Shown one piece after another: positions 23,990 to 35,814 of a stretch of 64,000 bases of DNA. The position numbers were made by a program, and so were the translations under genes. The stretch is taken from the NCBI GenBank assembly GCA_010909165.1, contig VJWM01000144.1, positions 310,001-374,000 of the forward strand, in the 5' to 3' direction. Below the pieces are notes generated by a model. It had not been told where the DNA came from. It ran no database searches and was given only the letters and a program-made list of their open reading frames with translations. How positions within the stretch are numbered: the first letter of the stretch is position 1; every line of letters starts with the position of its first letter. The stretch comes from Anthoceros angustus. Taxonomy: Eukaryota; Streptophyta; Anthocerotopsida; Anthocerotales; Anthocerotaceae.

Positions 23990-24290
23990 TGTGTGATCAG
24001 TAGTTTTATGACGCCTGCATTTCCAAGGCACGCTTCTCCTGGTCCGATTCCTGTCTCGTTGTCTCCAGCCATGAGCGGGCCTTGCAAGATCTTTCCGCAG
24101 CGCATGCTGCAGTTCATGTCTTCGCTTGAATGGGCAGGTGCTGCCCGCATGCTATCCAGTGACGTTCATTGTCCTGGTATGCACACGTACAGAGGAGGAG
24201 AAGGCGGTGCCCTTCTTGGTCCAGTTCTGCCTGGAATGGTGCCTTCTGCAAGGCAGACGAGCAATGAGTGGGCATGGAGTGTGAGGTGAC
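23990..24290 (+). other. PPR gene 5' flank, duplicated at 30780-31011
   Basis: A block beginning near cgttgtctccagccatgagcgggcc and running through gtgccttctgcaaggcagac recurs with about 90 percent identity at 30785-31011, in front of the PPR pseudogene. It lies 180-480 bp upstream of the first PPR coding sequence, so it is likely promoter or leader that was copied together with the gene. No open frame is shared. Confidence 0.7.
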
Positions 24291-24472
24291 CATGCGGGAC
24301 ACGCAGCTGCAGGTTGGGGATTTGGGATGACAATGCCGTGTGTTTCTATGTCTCTGGAGACTCCTGGTGGAAGGTGGGTTTTCTCTGCTTATTCAGCTTG
24401 GTATCTGACAGATGACATGAAATGGAGGTAGAACTGTGAATCTGTTTGTAACCTGCATGTTGGGTTTTCTAG

Positions 24473-27400
24473 GTGGCGGATTACTGCTGGAGATATTGAC
24501 CCATCATGGGACATCGAAAATTTATGCAAGGAAGGGAAACTGGAGAGGGCACTGGTTGCCTTGCAGCGCATGGATGACCAGGGTGGTGTAGCTTCGGTGC
24601 ACATTTATAGGCACCTGTTGCAGGCCTGCACGAGAAAGAAGGCCCTTGCCGAGGCCAAAGTGGTACATGCTCATCTGGAAAAATGTGGGCTGGAATCTAA
24701 CAGACTTTTGGATCTTGTGGTGACTACGTTGGTGAACTGTGGAGGCCTAGGGGATGGGCTGGAAGTGTTCCAGAGGTTGTCACAGCGGACTGTTTTCTCG
24801 TGGACAGCCGTCCTTGCAGGGCATGTCAAAGCTGGTAAATGCCGGGAGGCTCTTGCAGGGTATGAGCAGATGCTTCAGGAAGGTATCCAGCCTGACAATC
24901 ATACCTTTGTTGCCCTACTCAAGGCCTGCAGCAGATTACAAGATCTGCAAGAGGGCAAGCGCATTCATTCTGAGGCTGTGGAATATGGGTTGGAAACAGA
25001 CGTTTTTGTGGGAAGCTCCCTTGTTAGTATGTATGCCAAGTGTGGGAGCATTACGGATGCACAGCAGGTCTTTGACAGATTGTCCGAGCGTAATGTAGTC
25101 TCATGGAACGCGATTCTTGCAGCCTATGCTCAACAGGGCCAAGGAGACCATGCTTTGCAGATCTATTGTCGAATGCAACGTGAGGGGGTAAGTCCAGATG
25201 CACGGACATTTGTAAGTGTTCTCCAAGCTTGTGGTGCAATCTCTGAGGATGATGACCTCACAGTTGTCAATGGGCAAAGGTTAAGATGCGGTTGCTGCAA
25301 CAGGGAAAGGTATTGCATGCTGCAGCCGCTGTCAGAGGGTTTGATTCAGATCTCTTTGTTGGTAGCAGTCTGGTTAGTATGTACGCAAAGTGTGGGAGCC
25401 TTTTGGATGCGCAACAGGTCTTTGATGGATTGACACAGCGAGATGCAGTGTTGTGGGCTGCCATGGCTGCAGCATATGCTCAGCAAAACCAAGGAGAGAT
25501 GGCGTTGCAGATGTATCACCAGATGCAGGAAGCAGGGATCAGTCCGAATCAGCGAGTTTTTGTTAGTGCTCTTCAGGCATGTGGAATACTTGCAGAAAAG
25601 GAGATAGGTACATCCATGGATGGGAGTACTGTCAAGATTCAGTCATTGAGGAAGGGGAAGGAGATTCATGCCGTGGCTACTCAGAGAGGTGTTGGGAAAG
25701 ACATTTTTGTTGGGAATGCATTGCTTAGCATGTATGGCAGGTGTGGGAGCAGTATAGATATGCAGCATGTTTTTGATAGGTTGTCTCAGCGCGAGGTAGT
25801 ATCATGGAACACAATGCTTGCATCATATGCTCAACAAGGGGAAGGGACCAAAGCCTTGCAGATGCTTCAGCAAATGGAAATGGAAGGTGTGACACCAGAT
25901 GCACGGACCTGTGTTGCTATCCTTCAAGCATGTGGCACGCTTGCAGAAGAGGAGGATCCTGCACTTGTGAATGGACAACACATCAAACTGCAGTCCCTCC
26001 AAAAGGGAAAGGAAATACATGCCAGAGCTACGTTCTGGGGACTAGGTACAGATGTGTTCATTGCGAGCACCTTAGTTAGTGTTTATGCAAAGTGTGGGAG
26101 CCTCACAGATGCACAAGAGGTCTTTGATAGTTTGTCCCAGCGTGATGTTGTGTCATGGACAGCAATAATCACGGCCTATGGCCAGCATGAGCGAGGCCAC
26201 ATGGCGTTGCAGATGTACGGAGAAATGCAACAGGAAGGTGTGCCTCCAGATGGTCAAACCTTTGTCAGTGCTCTCCAAGCATGTGGCACCATTGCAGCAC
26301 AGGAGAAGAGCACAATTGTGGAGGGGCAAATTGTCAAGGTTGAGTCTCTGAAAAAAGTGAAAGAAATGCATGCTGGAGCTTCAAGACGGGGGTTTCCACT
26401 GAGCCTGTTCCTTGGGAGTGCATTGGTTAGCACGTACGCAAAGTGTGGGAGCATCAAAGATGCGGAACACATGTTTGCCCGATTACCGCAGCGTGATGTT
26501 GTGTCATGGACTGCTATGATTGCAGGATATGCCCAGCAGGACCAAGGAGACAAAGCTCTGCAACTGTACGCCCAGATGCAAGCCGAAGGCATTATCCCTC
26601 ATGAGCCCACCTATATCGCTGTCCTGGAAGCCTGTGGCAACACAGGAGCCCTGGACATCTGTTTGCAAGTCCACCAAAACATTGTGGGCAGTACAGGGAC
26701 GTGCAGCCTTCCTCTTGCAAACAGTCTCATCCACGCCTATGGTAGATGTGGAAGCATGGCGGATGCACAACTCGTCTTTGATTCATTACCTCAGCCTGAT
26801 ACTGTCTCATGGACTGCTCTGATTGCTGGCTATGCCCGAGAAGGAGATTGTCAGATGAGCATACGATGCTATGATGCCATGCGCCTATCAGGAGAGAAAC
26901 CAGACAGTGTTACGTTTCTAGCACTCCTCACTGCTTGCAGTCATGCTGGGTCAGTGGATGAGGGGTTGGACTACTTCGAAACCATGACCAGAGATCATGG
27001 AATCCATCCACAGCTCGAGCACTATGCCTGCGTGGTGGATCTTGTTGGCCGTGCCGGACTCTTCAGCAAGGCAGAAATGCTGCTCTCAGAAATGTCTGTG
27101 GAACCAGACTTGCCTGTTTGGCTGTCCTTGCTGGGGGCATGCCAAAAGTACGGCAACGTGGCGTTAGGGCGGCGAGCCTTCAACAATGCTGTGTACTTAG
27201 AACCAAAACATGGCGCGGCGTATGCGTTGATGACCAATATCTATGCCAATGTGGGCATGCGGGACTCTGTAGAGGAGATACAGAGTTTGAAACTGGCGGC
27301 CGGAGCAACCAAAGATCCAGGCCAGTCCTGGATGCAACACAAGCACAAAGTGCACAATTTTTTGGTGGGAGACTCTAGGCACCAACAAGAATCAGTGATT

Positions 27401-27475
27401 TATGGATTGCTCCACGGTCTCATATCCGAGCTCGAAGAGCCATTGTATGATGCATTATGGGCAGGCCAGAGGTAA
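24473..27475 (+). CDS. PLS/E-class pentatricopeptide repeat (PPR) protein, one frameshift
   Basis: About 1000 codons of tandem PPR motifs (SLVSMYAKCGSLTDAQQVFD and similar P, L and S variants), ending in E-type motifs with PGQSWMQHKHKVHNFLVGD and then a TAA at 27473-27475. No DYW deaminase domain follows. Such proteins bind organelle RNA in a sequence-specific way and usually act in C-to-U editing in plastids or mitochondria. Coding probably starts after an acceptor-like ttttctag at 24465-24472; the true start exon and targeting peptide were not found. Between 25270 and 25290 the frame shifts: the expected pattern is NGQxVKMRL, but two bases are missing after the Gln codon, so the ORF ends at 25433 while the second frame (25286-27475) continues the protein. 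A splice is not plausible there. Either a recent pseudogene or a sequence error. Confidence 0.85.
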
Positions 27476-27569
27476 CTGGCGCCAAGACGGACACTAGGTC
27501 CTTGCAGACGAAGTCCCTTTATGCAGCTTAAGAGACGTATGGGAGTTACAATGGGACCAAGTCCCTTCA

Positions 27570-28876
27570 TCAGCCAATGTGCTCCTTGAAGAATTTGATA
27601 ATTTGGGCCGACACAAGTTCAGGCCGTTCCTGTTGTATGAAGTGACTGGCGCCTTCAACGACGATGGACTCCTTCAGCCTTGGGACGAGTGCCTTGAAAC
27701 CTCCTCCGAGCAGATACTCCTTTATTCCAGGAAGATACTGCGCCAGATCCTTCTTCCCGGTGATGAACAAAGCAGGAGTGTCTGGGATGCCCCTCTCAGA
27801 CCAAGAAGCTTTCAGCTCCCATGTCCTGTGCATCCACCAACAAGTGTGATGCCATGTAGTTATGACATCTGGAAGATGCAACGGATACTACAACAAACTG
27901 GTTGTGAAGAAAATAAGTAAAAAAGGCAACCGTACCTGTCAAGCGCACGATAGTGGTTCAGGGGAGTGGTGAATCCTGACTTCCTGAACGTGTTTACAAA
28001 GTGAGCCAAATCCTGCTTTGTGAACCATGGCGGAAATTCTTCAGGAGGGTCAGCTGTGAAGTCCTCCTCCTCTGGCTTACCCTGATTCTTGAAAGCTCTT
28101 TTGCCGAGAAACAATCCCTTGAGAACACGTTCATATCCGATCTTCTCATACAGAGCCTCCGCCACTCCTTTCTCCTGCCAGTGCACCACCTCAAGCACTG
28201 TCAACCATGGACAGGGGCATACGAGCAGCGGTCGTCATCTTCGCCGTACCTGATAGCGCGCCATGTAAAATCCCTCTCCTATAGCCTGACGCAACTGTGT
28301 CACGAGGCTCCCGATGGGAAGGCGAGGCAGAAAAGGTACACTCAGCATCACAGCAGCTTTCACTCGATCCGGCCGGAACAAGCACAGATCCCAGGCATGG
28401 ATAGCTCCGAAGTCGTGTCCCACCACGAATGCCTGCCACACACAGCTCCCTCAGCCACACACAGCCTTCTGCAAAGCACCTAAACAAGGAGCGGACTCGG
28501 ACCAGACCTGCTCTGCTCCGAGTGCATCGAGCAGGCCAAGGAAGTCTCCCGCTAGGTGCAGCGCCGTGTATTCCTCTGGAGACTCCGGGCCCTCGGTGTC
28601 ACCAAACCCTCGGAGGTCAGGAGCCACAGCGTGGAAACCCGCGGCTGCCAAAGCTGGCAGCTGGTGCCGCCAAGAGTACCAGCTCTCAGGATATCCATGC
28701 AGCAGCAGGACAACAGGCCCTGCAATCCATTGAATTCAAGAATGAAGGCTCAAATTTTAGATTCGGGCACAAAAATTGCAGTCATTCTCCAGCATTCCAA
28801 ACTGACCGGATCCTTGCTCCGCGATGTGGATTTTCAGGCCGTTGGCATCCACAAATCGATGCGTCACTTCCCCCAT
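27570..28876 (-). CDS. Soluble epoxide hydrolase EH1 (alpha/beta hydrolase)
   Basis: Five exons on the minus strand: 28876-28807, 28719-28508, 28432-28250, 28174-27936, 27825-27570. These sum to 960 bases (319 residues), all with GT-AG introns and closed phases. The enzyme opens epoxides to diols; plant members act on cutin and fatty-acid epoxides. It has the oxyanion motif HGYP, the nucleophile motif GHDFGA, a lid region (GFTTPLNHYRALDR), the acid in GKKDL and the base in GASHFIQQERPE. It contains only the hydrolase fold, without the phosphatase domain of the animal bifunctional enzyme. It converges on the PPR gene, 95 bp away. The exon layout is identical to EH3 and EH4. An Arg-Thr-Trp replaces Arg-Ser-Trp at the last exon junction. 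Confidence 0.93.
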
Positions 28877-29256
28877 CCTGCCAAGCTCGGCGCTCCCTGA
28901 ACTCCGCCAAATCCAGCTCCAATTCCCTGCCGTGATTGCAATCGCAACGGACCATCCCCGCGATACACCATAGCCACAGAAGCACCTTCCTCGAAAGCTC
29001 CACCCCAGCCACACGACACATCACGTTGTTTGCAGTCTTGCAAACAAATCCGAGATGCTCGGTTGCTCGGACTCTACTTCAGGGCGACCATGACAGGGTA
29101 CCAGATTTTCAGACACAGACGGAGTATCGCATCTTTCAGCAGGAGTCAGCTAATTGGCAGTGAACAATACTGGGTTATAAGTGTTTCTAGCTCAAGAGTA
29201 CACGTCTTCCAATCCACTGTATTTACATTCCTATTTTCTTTGGACGAGGGCATTCC

Positions 29257-30567
29257 TCAGTCACTGTGCTCCTTGAAGAACTTGATGATCTCGGCTGAGA
29301 CAAGGTCGGGACGCTCCTGCTGTATGAAGTGATGTGCACCTTCAACAATTACAGTCTCTTGCAGCTTTGGGACAAGCGCCTTGAAGATTCCGTCGTGCAC
29401 ATAATCCTTCATTTTAGGGTACCCCATATCCTTGTCTCCCAAGATGAACAAGGCAGGAGTGTTCGGGATGCCGCACTCGTTCCACGGAGCCTTCAGCTCC
29501 CAGGACCTGTGCACGCAAAACACGATTGTGATCATGATACTGGAGCTCACCTAACGCATGATAACGGGATGGAAGCAAAACACTGACCTCTCGATGGCAC
29601 GATAGACGTTCAGAGGAGTGGAGAATCCTATCTTTTGAAGGTGTCTACATAGTGAGCCAAATCCTGCTCGGTGAACCAGGGCGGAAATTCTTCAGGAGGA
29701 TCAGCTGTGAAGTCTTCTTCCTCAGGTTTGTCCAGATTCTTGAAGGGCGTCTCGCCAAGAAGGATTCCTTTCAGGACACGGTCGTACCCGGACTTCTCAT
29801 ACAGAGCCTCCGCCTCTCCTTTTCTGCCAGCCCGCCACCGGTGCCTCAACAGCGTCAATCATCAACAAATCACACACACAGGAAACTCAAGCTTGCAGGA
29901 CGCTGTCATACCTGATACCGGACCATGTAGAAGCCCTCTCCTTCGACAGCACGAAACTGCTTCAAGAAGCTGCCATCGGAACTGCGAGGAAGAACGGCAC
30001 ACTCAGTGTCACAAGAGCTCTCACACGATCTGGCCGCATCAAGCACAGATCCCATGCGTGCGCAGCTCCCCAATCATGTCCCACCACAAATGCCTGCAAA
30101 ACCAGTCTGCTCAGCCCCAGTTCTACCCGGGTTTCGCCATCGCAAACCACCGACAATCCAGAAAAGGAGCCTGTCTACCTACCTTCATCTCCCCGAGGAC
30201 ATCAAGCAGGCCAATGATGTCTCCCACTTGGTGCAGCGAGGTGTACTCCTCTGGAGACTCTGGCCCCTTGGTCTCGCCATACCCTCGGATGTCAAGAGCA
30301 ACAGCATGGAAACCCGCGGCTGCCAAAGCTGGCAGCTGGTGCCGCCAAGAGTACCAGCTCTCAGGAAATCCGTGAAGCAGCAGCACAATCGGTCCTGCAA
30401 TAACATTCGCAAGCTCATCCATCAAATGCTAACCAGCACGAGATTTGCAACATTTTTCCAAACATCCATGGATCCTCTCGCATTCCTGGGAACCTACCGG
30501 ATCCCTGCTCCGCAATGTGAATTTTCAGACCGTTGGCCTCCACAAAGCGATGCGTTAACTCTCCCAT
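29257..30567 (-). pseudogene. Soluble epoxide hydrolase EH2 (broken copy)
   Basis: All five exons are present at 30567-30498, 30394-30183, 30093-29912, 29823-29588 and 29506-29257, and the splice sites are intact. Exon 3 is 182 instead of 183 bases, with one base lost near 29985 (VPFFLAVPMAAS then stop). Exon 4 loses two bases next to its acceptor (an A run) and one more near 29635, where the frame stops after DTFKR. The last exon is two codons shorter than in EH3. The nucleophile context is GHDWGAAHAW, as in EH3. No functional hydrolase can be read without correcting three frame changes, so it is called a pseudogene, although intact splice sites suggest it is young. Confidence 0.85.
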
Positions 30568-30779
30568 GCTGTCAGCTCAGAGCTCCCAAACCTTTGCCAA
30601 CTCCGCTCCCCTCCCGGCGTCAGGATGTTGCATGCACATGGATGCCGCTTCCACGTTGCCAGCCCCAACCCTACCATCCAGAGGCATCGACCACGCGCAA
30701 AACCGAAGAAAGCGGGGTCTCTCTCGAAACAGATACGATAGTCAGATTGAGGATTGTGCCTCGAACAAATTTTCAGCTT

Positions 30780-31930
30780 GTCACGTTCTTGCGTTGTCTC
30801 CAGCCATTAGCGGGCCTTGTAAGATCTTTCCACAGTGCATGCTGCAGTTCATGTCGTCGCTTGGATGGGCAGGTCCTGTCCGCATGTTGGCCAGTGACGT
30901 TCATTGTCATGGTATGCACACGTACTGTGGAGGAGAAGGAGGTGCTGTGGTTGGTCCAGTTCTGCTTGGGATGCTGCCTTCTGCAAGACAGACAAAGAAT
31001 GGGTGGGCATAAAGTGGTATTGCATGCTGCAGCCGCTGTCAAAGGATTCGATTCAAATCTCCTTGTTGGTAGCAGTCTGGTTAGTATGTACGCAAAGTGT
31101 GGAACCCTTGTGGATGCACAACAGGTCTTTGATGGATTGACACAACGAGATGCAGTGTTGTGGCCTGCCATGGCTGCAGCATATGCTCAGCAAAACCAAG
31201 GAGAGATGGCGTTGCAGATGTATCAGCAGACGCAGGAATCAGGGATCAGGCTGAATCAGCGATTTTTGTTAGGCTCTTCGGGCATGTGGAATACTTGCAG
31301 AAAAGGACATACGCATATCCATGGATGGGAGTACTGTCAAGATCCAGTCACTAAGTAAGGGGAAGGAGATTCATGCTGTGGCTACTCAGTGAGGTGTTGG
31401 GACAGACGTTTTTGTTGGAAATGCATTGGTTAGCATGTATGGCAAGTGTAAGCAGTAGGGATATGTAGCATGTCTTTGATAGGTTGTCTCAGCGAGAGGT
31501 AGTATCATGGAACACAATGCTTGTATCATATGATCACCAAGGGCAAGGGACGAAAGCCTTGCCGATGCTTCGGCAAATGGAAATGGAAGGTGTGAAACCA
31601 GGTGCACGGACCTCTGTTGGGACAGACGTTTTTGTTGGAAATGCATTGGTTAGCATGTATGGCAAGTGTAAGCAGTAGAGATATGCAGCATGTTTTTGAT
31701 AGGTTGTCTCAGCGAGAGGTAGTACCATGGAACACAAAGCTTGCATCATATGATCACCAAGGGCAAGGTACGAAAGCCTTGCAGATGCTTCGGCAAATGG
31801 AAATGGAAGGTGTGACACCAGATGCACGGACGTGTGTTGCTATCCTTCAAGCATGTGGCACGCTTCCAGAAGTGGAGGATCCTGCACTTGTGAATGGACA
31901 ACACATCAAACTGCAGTCCCTCCAAAGATG
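30780..31930 (+). pseudogene. Truncated PPR pseudogene between EH2 and EH3
   Basis: After a copy of the PPR 5' flank, coding resumes at about 31016 with sequence matching 25306 onward of the PPR gene (HAAAAVKGFDSNLLVGSSLV, then MYAKCGTLVDAQQVFDGLTQ). Frames break at about 31270, 31392 and 31458. A stretch of roughly 215 bp is duplicated in tandem (31395-31610 and 31620-31835), each with GTDVFVGNALVSMYGKCKQ followed by a stop. Homology ends at 31929, at the position matching about 25997. The E motifs are missing, so it is not functional. Confidence 0.88.
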
Positions 31931-32043
31931 ATCCCGCAACCACTCGAGACGCGGGAAAATCTCTCCGTCCTCGGGGACTCGAATGAACATTGAGATGGAT
32001 CCCGCAACCACTTGGACCCACTACCTACTTCCTTTTTATAAAT

Positions 32044-32280
32044 GTGTGTCCAAATGGCTTTGGCCAAATGGACACACATTTACAAGAACGTCTAAGATCA
32101 AGTACTTAAATGGGGTGCCTAAAGGGAGTGGATGCCCTTGGTGCAGGTAGCTTAGGTGGATGCCCTTGGTGCAGGTAGCTTAGGCACACCATGGTACAAG
32201 TTGTTAAGTTCCAAGTCCCATGAGGGAAATTCGTTCTTAGGTGGATTTAAATAAAATTCTTCTTCTTCTTTTCTACTGAC
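32044..32280 (+). mobile_element. SINE-like repeat, copy 2 (with 5' hairpin)
   Basis: Starts with the inverted repeat TGTGTCCAAATGGC / GCCAAATGGACACA at 32044-32076 and ends in a TTC triplet run at about 32275. A 25-bp segment (gtggatgcccttggtgcaggtagctta, in part) is repeated twice at 32130-32175. The stretch 32281-32511 after it is AT-rich with no gene. Weak A-box-like (TAGCTTAGGC) and B-box-like (GTTCCAAGTCC) motifs are about 45 bp apart; a tRNA origin is not shown. Confidence 0.7.
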
Positions 32281-32511
32281 AATGTGTTTATATTAGTATA
32301 CATTAAAATATAAAAATTTAATACTTTGTTATTTAAATTATATAAAATATTTTTAACAATTTTAAATTTTCGTTTTGGAAATCTAAACTATTCGGCAAAG
32401 GGCGCCCAACACTCTAGCCCTCTACGGTCGTTTTCCGTTTCCGTTTGATTATGCATGGAAGTTGGGACACGGTACACCGGGCAACTAGAGATGCTTTAGC
32501 ACTGTGATTCC

Positions 32512-33851
32512 TCAGTCACTGTGCTCCTTGAAAAACTTGATGATCTCGGCTGAAACAAGGTCGGGACGCTCCTGCTGTATGAAGTGATGTGCACCTTTAA
32601 CGATAATAGTCTCCTTCAGCTTTGGGACTTGCACCTTGAAGGCCCCTTCGTGTATGTACTCCTTTATTCCAGGGAAGTCGTACACCAGATCTTTGTCTCC
32701 AATGATGACCAAGGCAGGAGTGTCGGGGATGCCACACTCATTCCAAGGAGCCTTTAACTCCCAGGATCTGTGCACGCATAGACGAATGTGATGCAAAGCA
32801 GGGCATGACACTGGAGCTCAACTATAATAAGGGGATAGAAGAAACACGCTGACCTCTCGATGGCACGATAGACGTTCAGAGGAGTGGTGAATCCTATCTT
32901 CTTGAACGTGTCTACGTAGTGAGCCAAATCCTGCTCGGTGAACCAGGGCGGAAATTCTTCAGGAGGATCAGCTGTGAAGTCTTCTTCCTCAGGTTTGTCC
33001 AGATTCTTGAAGGGCGTTTCGCCAAGAAGGATTCCTTTCAGAACACGGTCATACCCGGACTTCTCATACAGAGCCTCAGTCTGTCCCTTGGTCTGCCAGA
33101 CCGCCACCGGCACCTCAACAGCGTCAACCATGAACGAATCACACACACACACAGTGAACGTTAACCTCAAGCTTGCAGGACGCTGTCATACCTGATACCG
33201 GACCATGTAGAAGCCCTCTCCTTCGACAGCACGAAACTGCTTCAAGAAGCTGCCGCCGGACCTGCGAGGCAGGAACGGCACACTCAGAGACACAAGAGCT
33301 CTCACACGATCTGGCCGCATCAAGCACAGATCCCATGCGTGCGCTGCTCCCCAATCGTGTGCCACCACGAATGCCTGCAAAACCAGTCTTCTCAGCCCCA
33401 GCTCTACCCCGGCCTAGACAAAGCAAAGCACCAAAAATCCAGAAAAGGCGCCCGTCCACCTACCTTCTTCTCCCCGAGAGCATCAAGCAGGCCAATGATG
33501 TCTCCCACTTGGTGCAGCGAGGTGTATTCCTCTGGAGACTCCGGCCCCTTGGTCTCGCCATACCCTCGGATGTCAGGAGCAACAGCATGGAAACCCGCGG
33601 CTGCCAAAGCTGGCAGCTGGTGCCGCCAAGAGTACCAGCTCTCAGGAAATCCGTGAAGCAGCAGCACAATCGGTCCTGCAATAACATCCGCAAGCTGATC
33701 CATCAAATGCTAACCAGATGCTAACCAGAGATTTGAAACATTTTTCCAAACCTCCATGGCTCCTCCCACATTCCCACTCACCGGATCCCTGCTCCGCAAT
33801 GTGAATTTTCAGACCATTGGCCTCCACAAAGCGATGCGTTAACTCTCCCAT
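32512..33851 (-). CDS. Soluble epoxide hydrolase EH3
   Basis: Exons on the minus strand: 33851-33782, 33675-33464, 33374-33192, 33092-32854, 32767-32512 (70, 212, 183, 239 and 256 bases; 960 in total, 319 residues), all phases closing. The N-terminus is MGELTHRFVEANGLKIHIAE. Motifs: HGFPES (oxyanion hole), GHDWGAAHAW (nucleophile Asp; Trp after it as in most plant soluble epoxide hydrolases), NVYRAIERS (lid Tyr), GDKDLVYDF (acid) and GAHHFIQQERPD (base). It belongs with EH2 in one subgroup, against EH1 and EH4. Predicted cytosolic, with no targeting peptide. Function follows from the family; the natural epoxide is not known. Confidence 0.93.
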
Positions 33852-34029
33852 GCTGTCAGCTCAGAGCTCCGGAACCTTGGCCGACTCCACTCCCCTCCCG
33901 GCCTCAGGATGCTGCATGCATATAGACGCCGCTTGCCAGTTGCCAGCCCCAACCCTACCATCCGGTGGCATCAACCATGCGCAAAATCCGAGAAGGCACC
34001 GTCTCCCTCGAAACAGATGAGATAAGTGA

Positions 34030-34750
34030 CTCTTGAGGATTGTGCCTCGCTTCTAGTTTTAGAACGCAGACGCGCGGCTTCCTTCAATTCACATTGCTCC
34101 AGTCACATTTGCAAGTGTTTGGAAGTTCAGAGAAACCGACCTCGATGCAGGCAGAGATGCTCTTGGTGAACTGCGCTGGAAGTGTGTGCTGTGGCAGGTG
34201 TGCCGTCGTGTCGAGCTTTCTTGGAAATATGTAATAACGCGCTTGGCCAGCACAAATTGCTGCAGGAGAGTACAAGCGTTCCGCGTGGAAGGGGCTCATC
34301 ACCGCATACAGCTGCAGCATCCGAACTTGTTCCTCAGCCGAACTCAGCAAATGCTTCAAGGAGCACGGTGGCGATGAATTCAAGCCCTTGGGTCGAAAAT
34401 GAAACCACGGTACAGACTCCACAGACCTGTCCAAGTCATTGTTTGATATAAAGCTAAGCTTTTCAATTGCATCTGTGAAGGTTACAACAGATGCCTCAAC
34501 AAACCAACGACTTTTGATTGTGGGATCTTTGTCTTCATGTTTGCCCAATATCAACTTTGTTTTTTCTCAGTTACAACAAGGTATTCAACAGTAGATTTTC
34601 AATCAAGAGTATTTCAGCATCTTTTGGGAGAGAATTATAAGATTTGAATTTATTGTGTAAGCTTTGAATTTATTGTGTTAAAAAAATATTTTTTAACACA
34701 ATACGAGCTCTTACACCACTTTCAACGTTCTATTGTAGTTGTTAATTCTT
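34030..34750. other. Unassigned interval between EH3 and the next repeat
   Basis: A 156-codon open frame on the minus strand (34554-34084) and shorter frames on the plus strand have no recognisable motif, and no splice pattern supports either. The last 150 bp are AT-rich with runs of A and T. I see no gene that can be defended here. Confidence 0.4.
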
Positions 34751-34754
34751 AAAG

Positions 34755-35025
34755 TGAAGAAGAAGAAGAAGAAGAAGAATATTTAAGTCCACTAAGGATG
34801 AATTTCCGTCATGGGACTTGGTACTTAACAACTTGTACCATGTGTGCCTAAGCTACTCGCACCAAGGGCATCCACTCCCTTTAGGCACCCCATCTACTTG
34901 CACCAAAGGCATCCATTTAGCCACCCCATCTAAGTAACGATCTAAGCTCAGGATGCTTAATCACGAGGTTCTTCTAAATGTGTGTCCATTTGGCCTAAGC
35001 CATTTGGACACTCATCAACTTAGCT
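34755..35025 (-). mobile_element. SINE-like repeat, copy 3 (inverted)
   Basis: Reverse-complement copy of the element at 32044-32280. The triplet run appears as GAA repeats at 34757-34777, and the hairpin end lies at about 34980-35015 (tgtgtccatttggcctaagc then catttggacac). It contains an internal partial duplication of the gcaccaagggcatccactcc segment. AT-rich sequence without genes follows to 35390. Confidence 0.72.
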
Positions 35026-35394
35026 TGAATCTTAGCATGTCAACTTTATAACAATAATATCTTTACAAGTATATTTATAATATTTATAAATTTATAAATA
35101 TAATTATCTTTTATATTATAATAAGAAACTAGTTTGGTAGAAAATTGTAACACGGATTCTCAATGGTCAAATACATACATAGATAACTGGTTCTTGCTGA
35201 AAGATGTAATTCTCTTCGGGTTTGAAAATCGTTACCATTTGGACTGAAGGGTTTGGCCTGATCAGTTACCCTATCTATTTGGTCTTAGGTTCAAATAATT
35301 TAGGCTAATTAACATATATCTATAAAAATACCACTATTAAACATCATTTATTTAAGAACATCACTATTAAATATCATTTATTTAGATAGGTACT

Positions 35395-35600
35395 TAAATG
35401 GGTGCTAGAGGGAGTGGATGCCCTTGGTGTAAATAGCGTGTAAGTTTTAGGCAAACCATGGTACAAGTGTGAAATGGCAATGGAGACTTTATTAAAAAGA
35501 AGATGGGAGAACCCATGTACTCTAAACCCATCTACCCATCAAGTGTTAAGTACAAGTCCCATGACAGCAAAATTCCGTCCGAGTGGACTATAATACACCT
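35395..35600 (+). mobile_element. SINE-like repeat, copy 4, interrupted by a LINE 3' end fragment
   Basis: The element's core (gggagtggatgcccttggtg, then ccatggtacaagt) is split by about 75 bp at 35466-35541. That insert reads ggagactttattaaaaagaa and cccatctaccc, matching the 3' end of the non-LTR element at 46575-46640 in the same orientation. The second half (gttaagtacaagtcccatgac) resumes at 35541. This looks like a nested insertion of a 5'-truncated LINE. Confidence 0.65.
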
Positions 35601-35814
35601 CTTTTTCTGCGTCTTTTCTGTCGTGGTCGGCCCTGAAGCATGGTACGGCAAACGAGCGACTCAAGCCTGTAAACAACGTGATGTGTCATCCGGTGGGGGG
35701 AGGCCTTCGAGGAAGGTGCTTCTGCGGTTCGCGGGATGGACAGCTGCCAGAGTTATCGGGGGAGGGAATTGGAGCTGCATTTGGTGGAGTCCAGGAAGCG
35801 CCGAGCTTGGCAGG

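Noticed and set aside
25278-25305. Intron explaining the PPR frame change (gttaag donor)
   Set aside because: The only nearby acceptor would leave an intron of about 25 bases, below any plant intron size, and the bases removed code for conserved residues.
32044-32280. tRNA gene or tRNA-derived SINE head
   Set aside because: A- and B-box matches are weak and no cloverleaf can be drawn.
27570-33724. Long plus-strand frames over the hydrolase genes (for example 30006-31358)
   Set aside because: They are antisense shadows of EH exons and cross their introns; the minus-strand exons have closed phases and catalytic motifs.
34084-34554. 156-codon minus-strand frame between EH3 and the SINE-like repeat
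   Set aside because: No recognisable motif, repeat relation or splice pattern; length alone is weak evidence.
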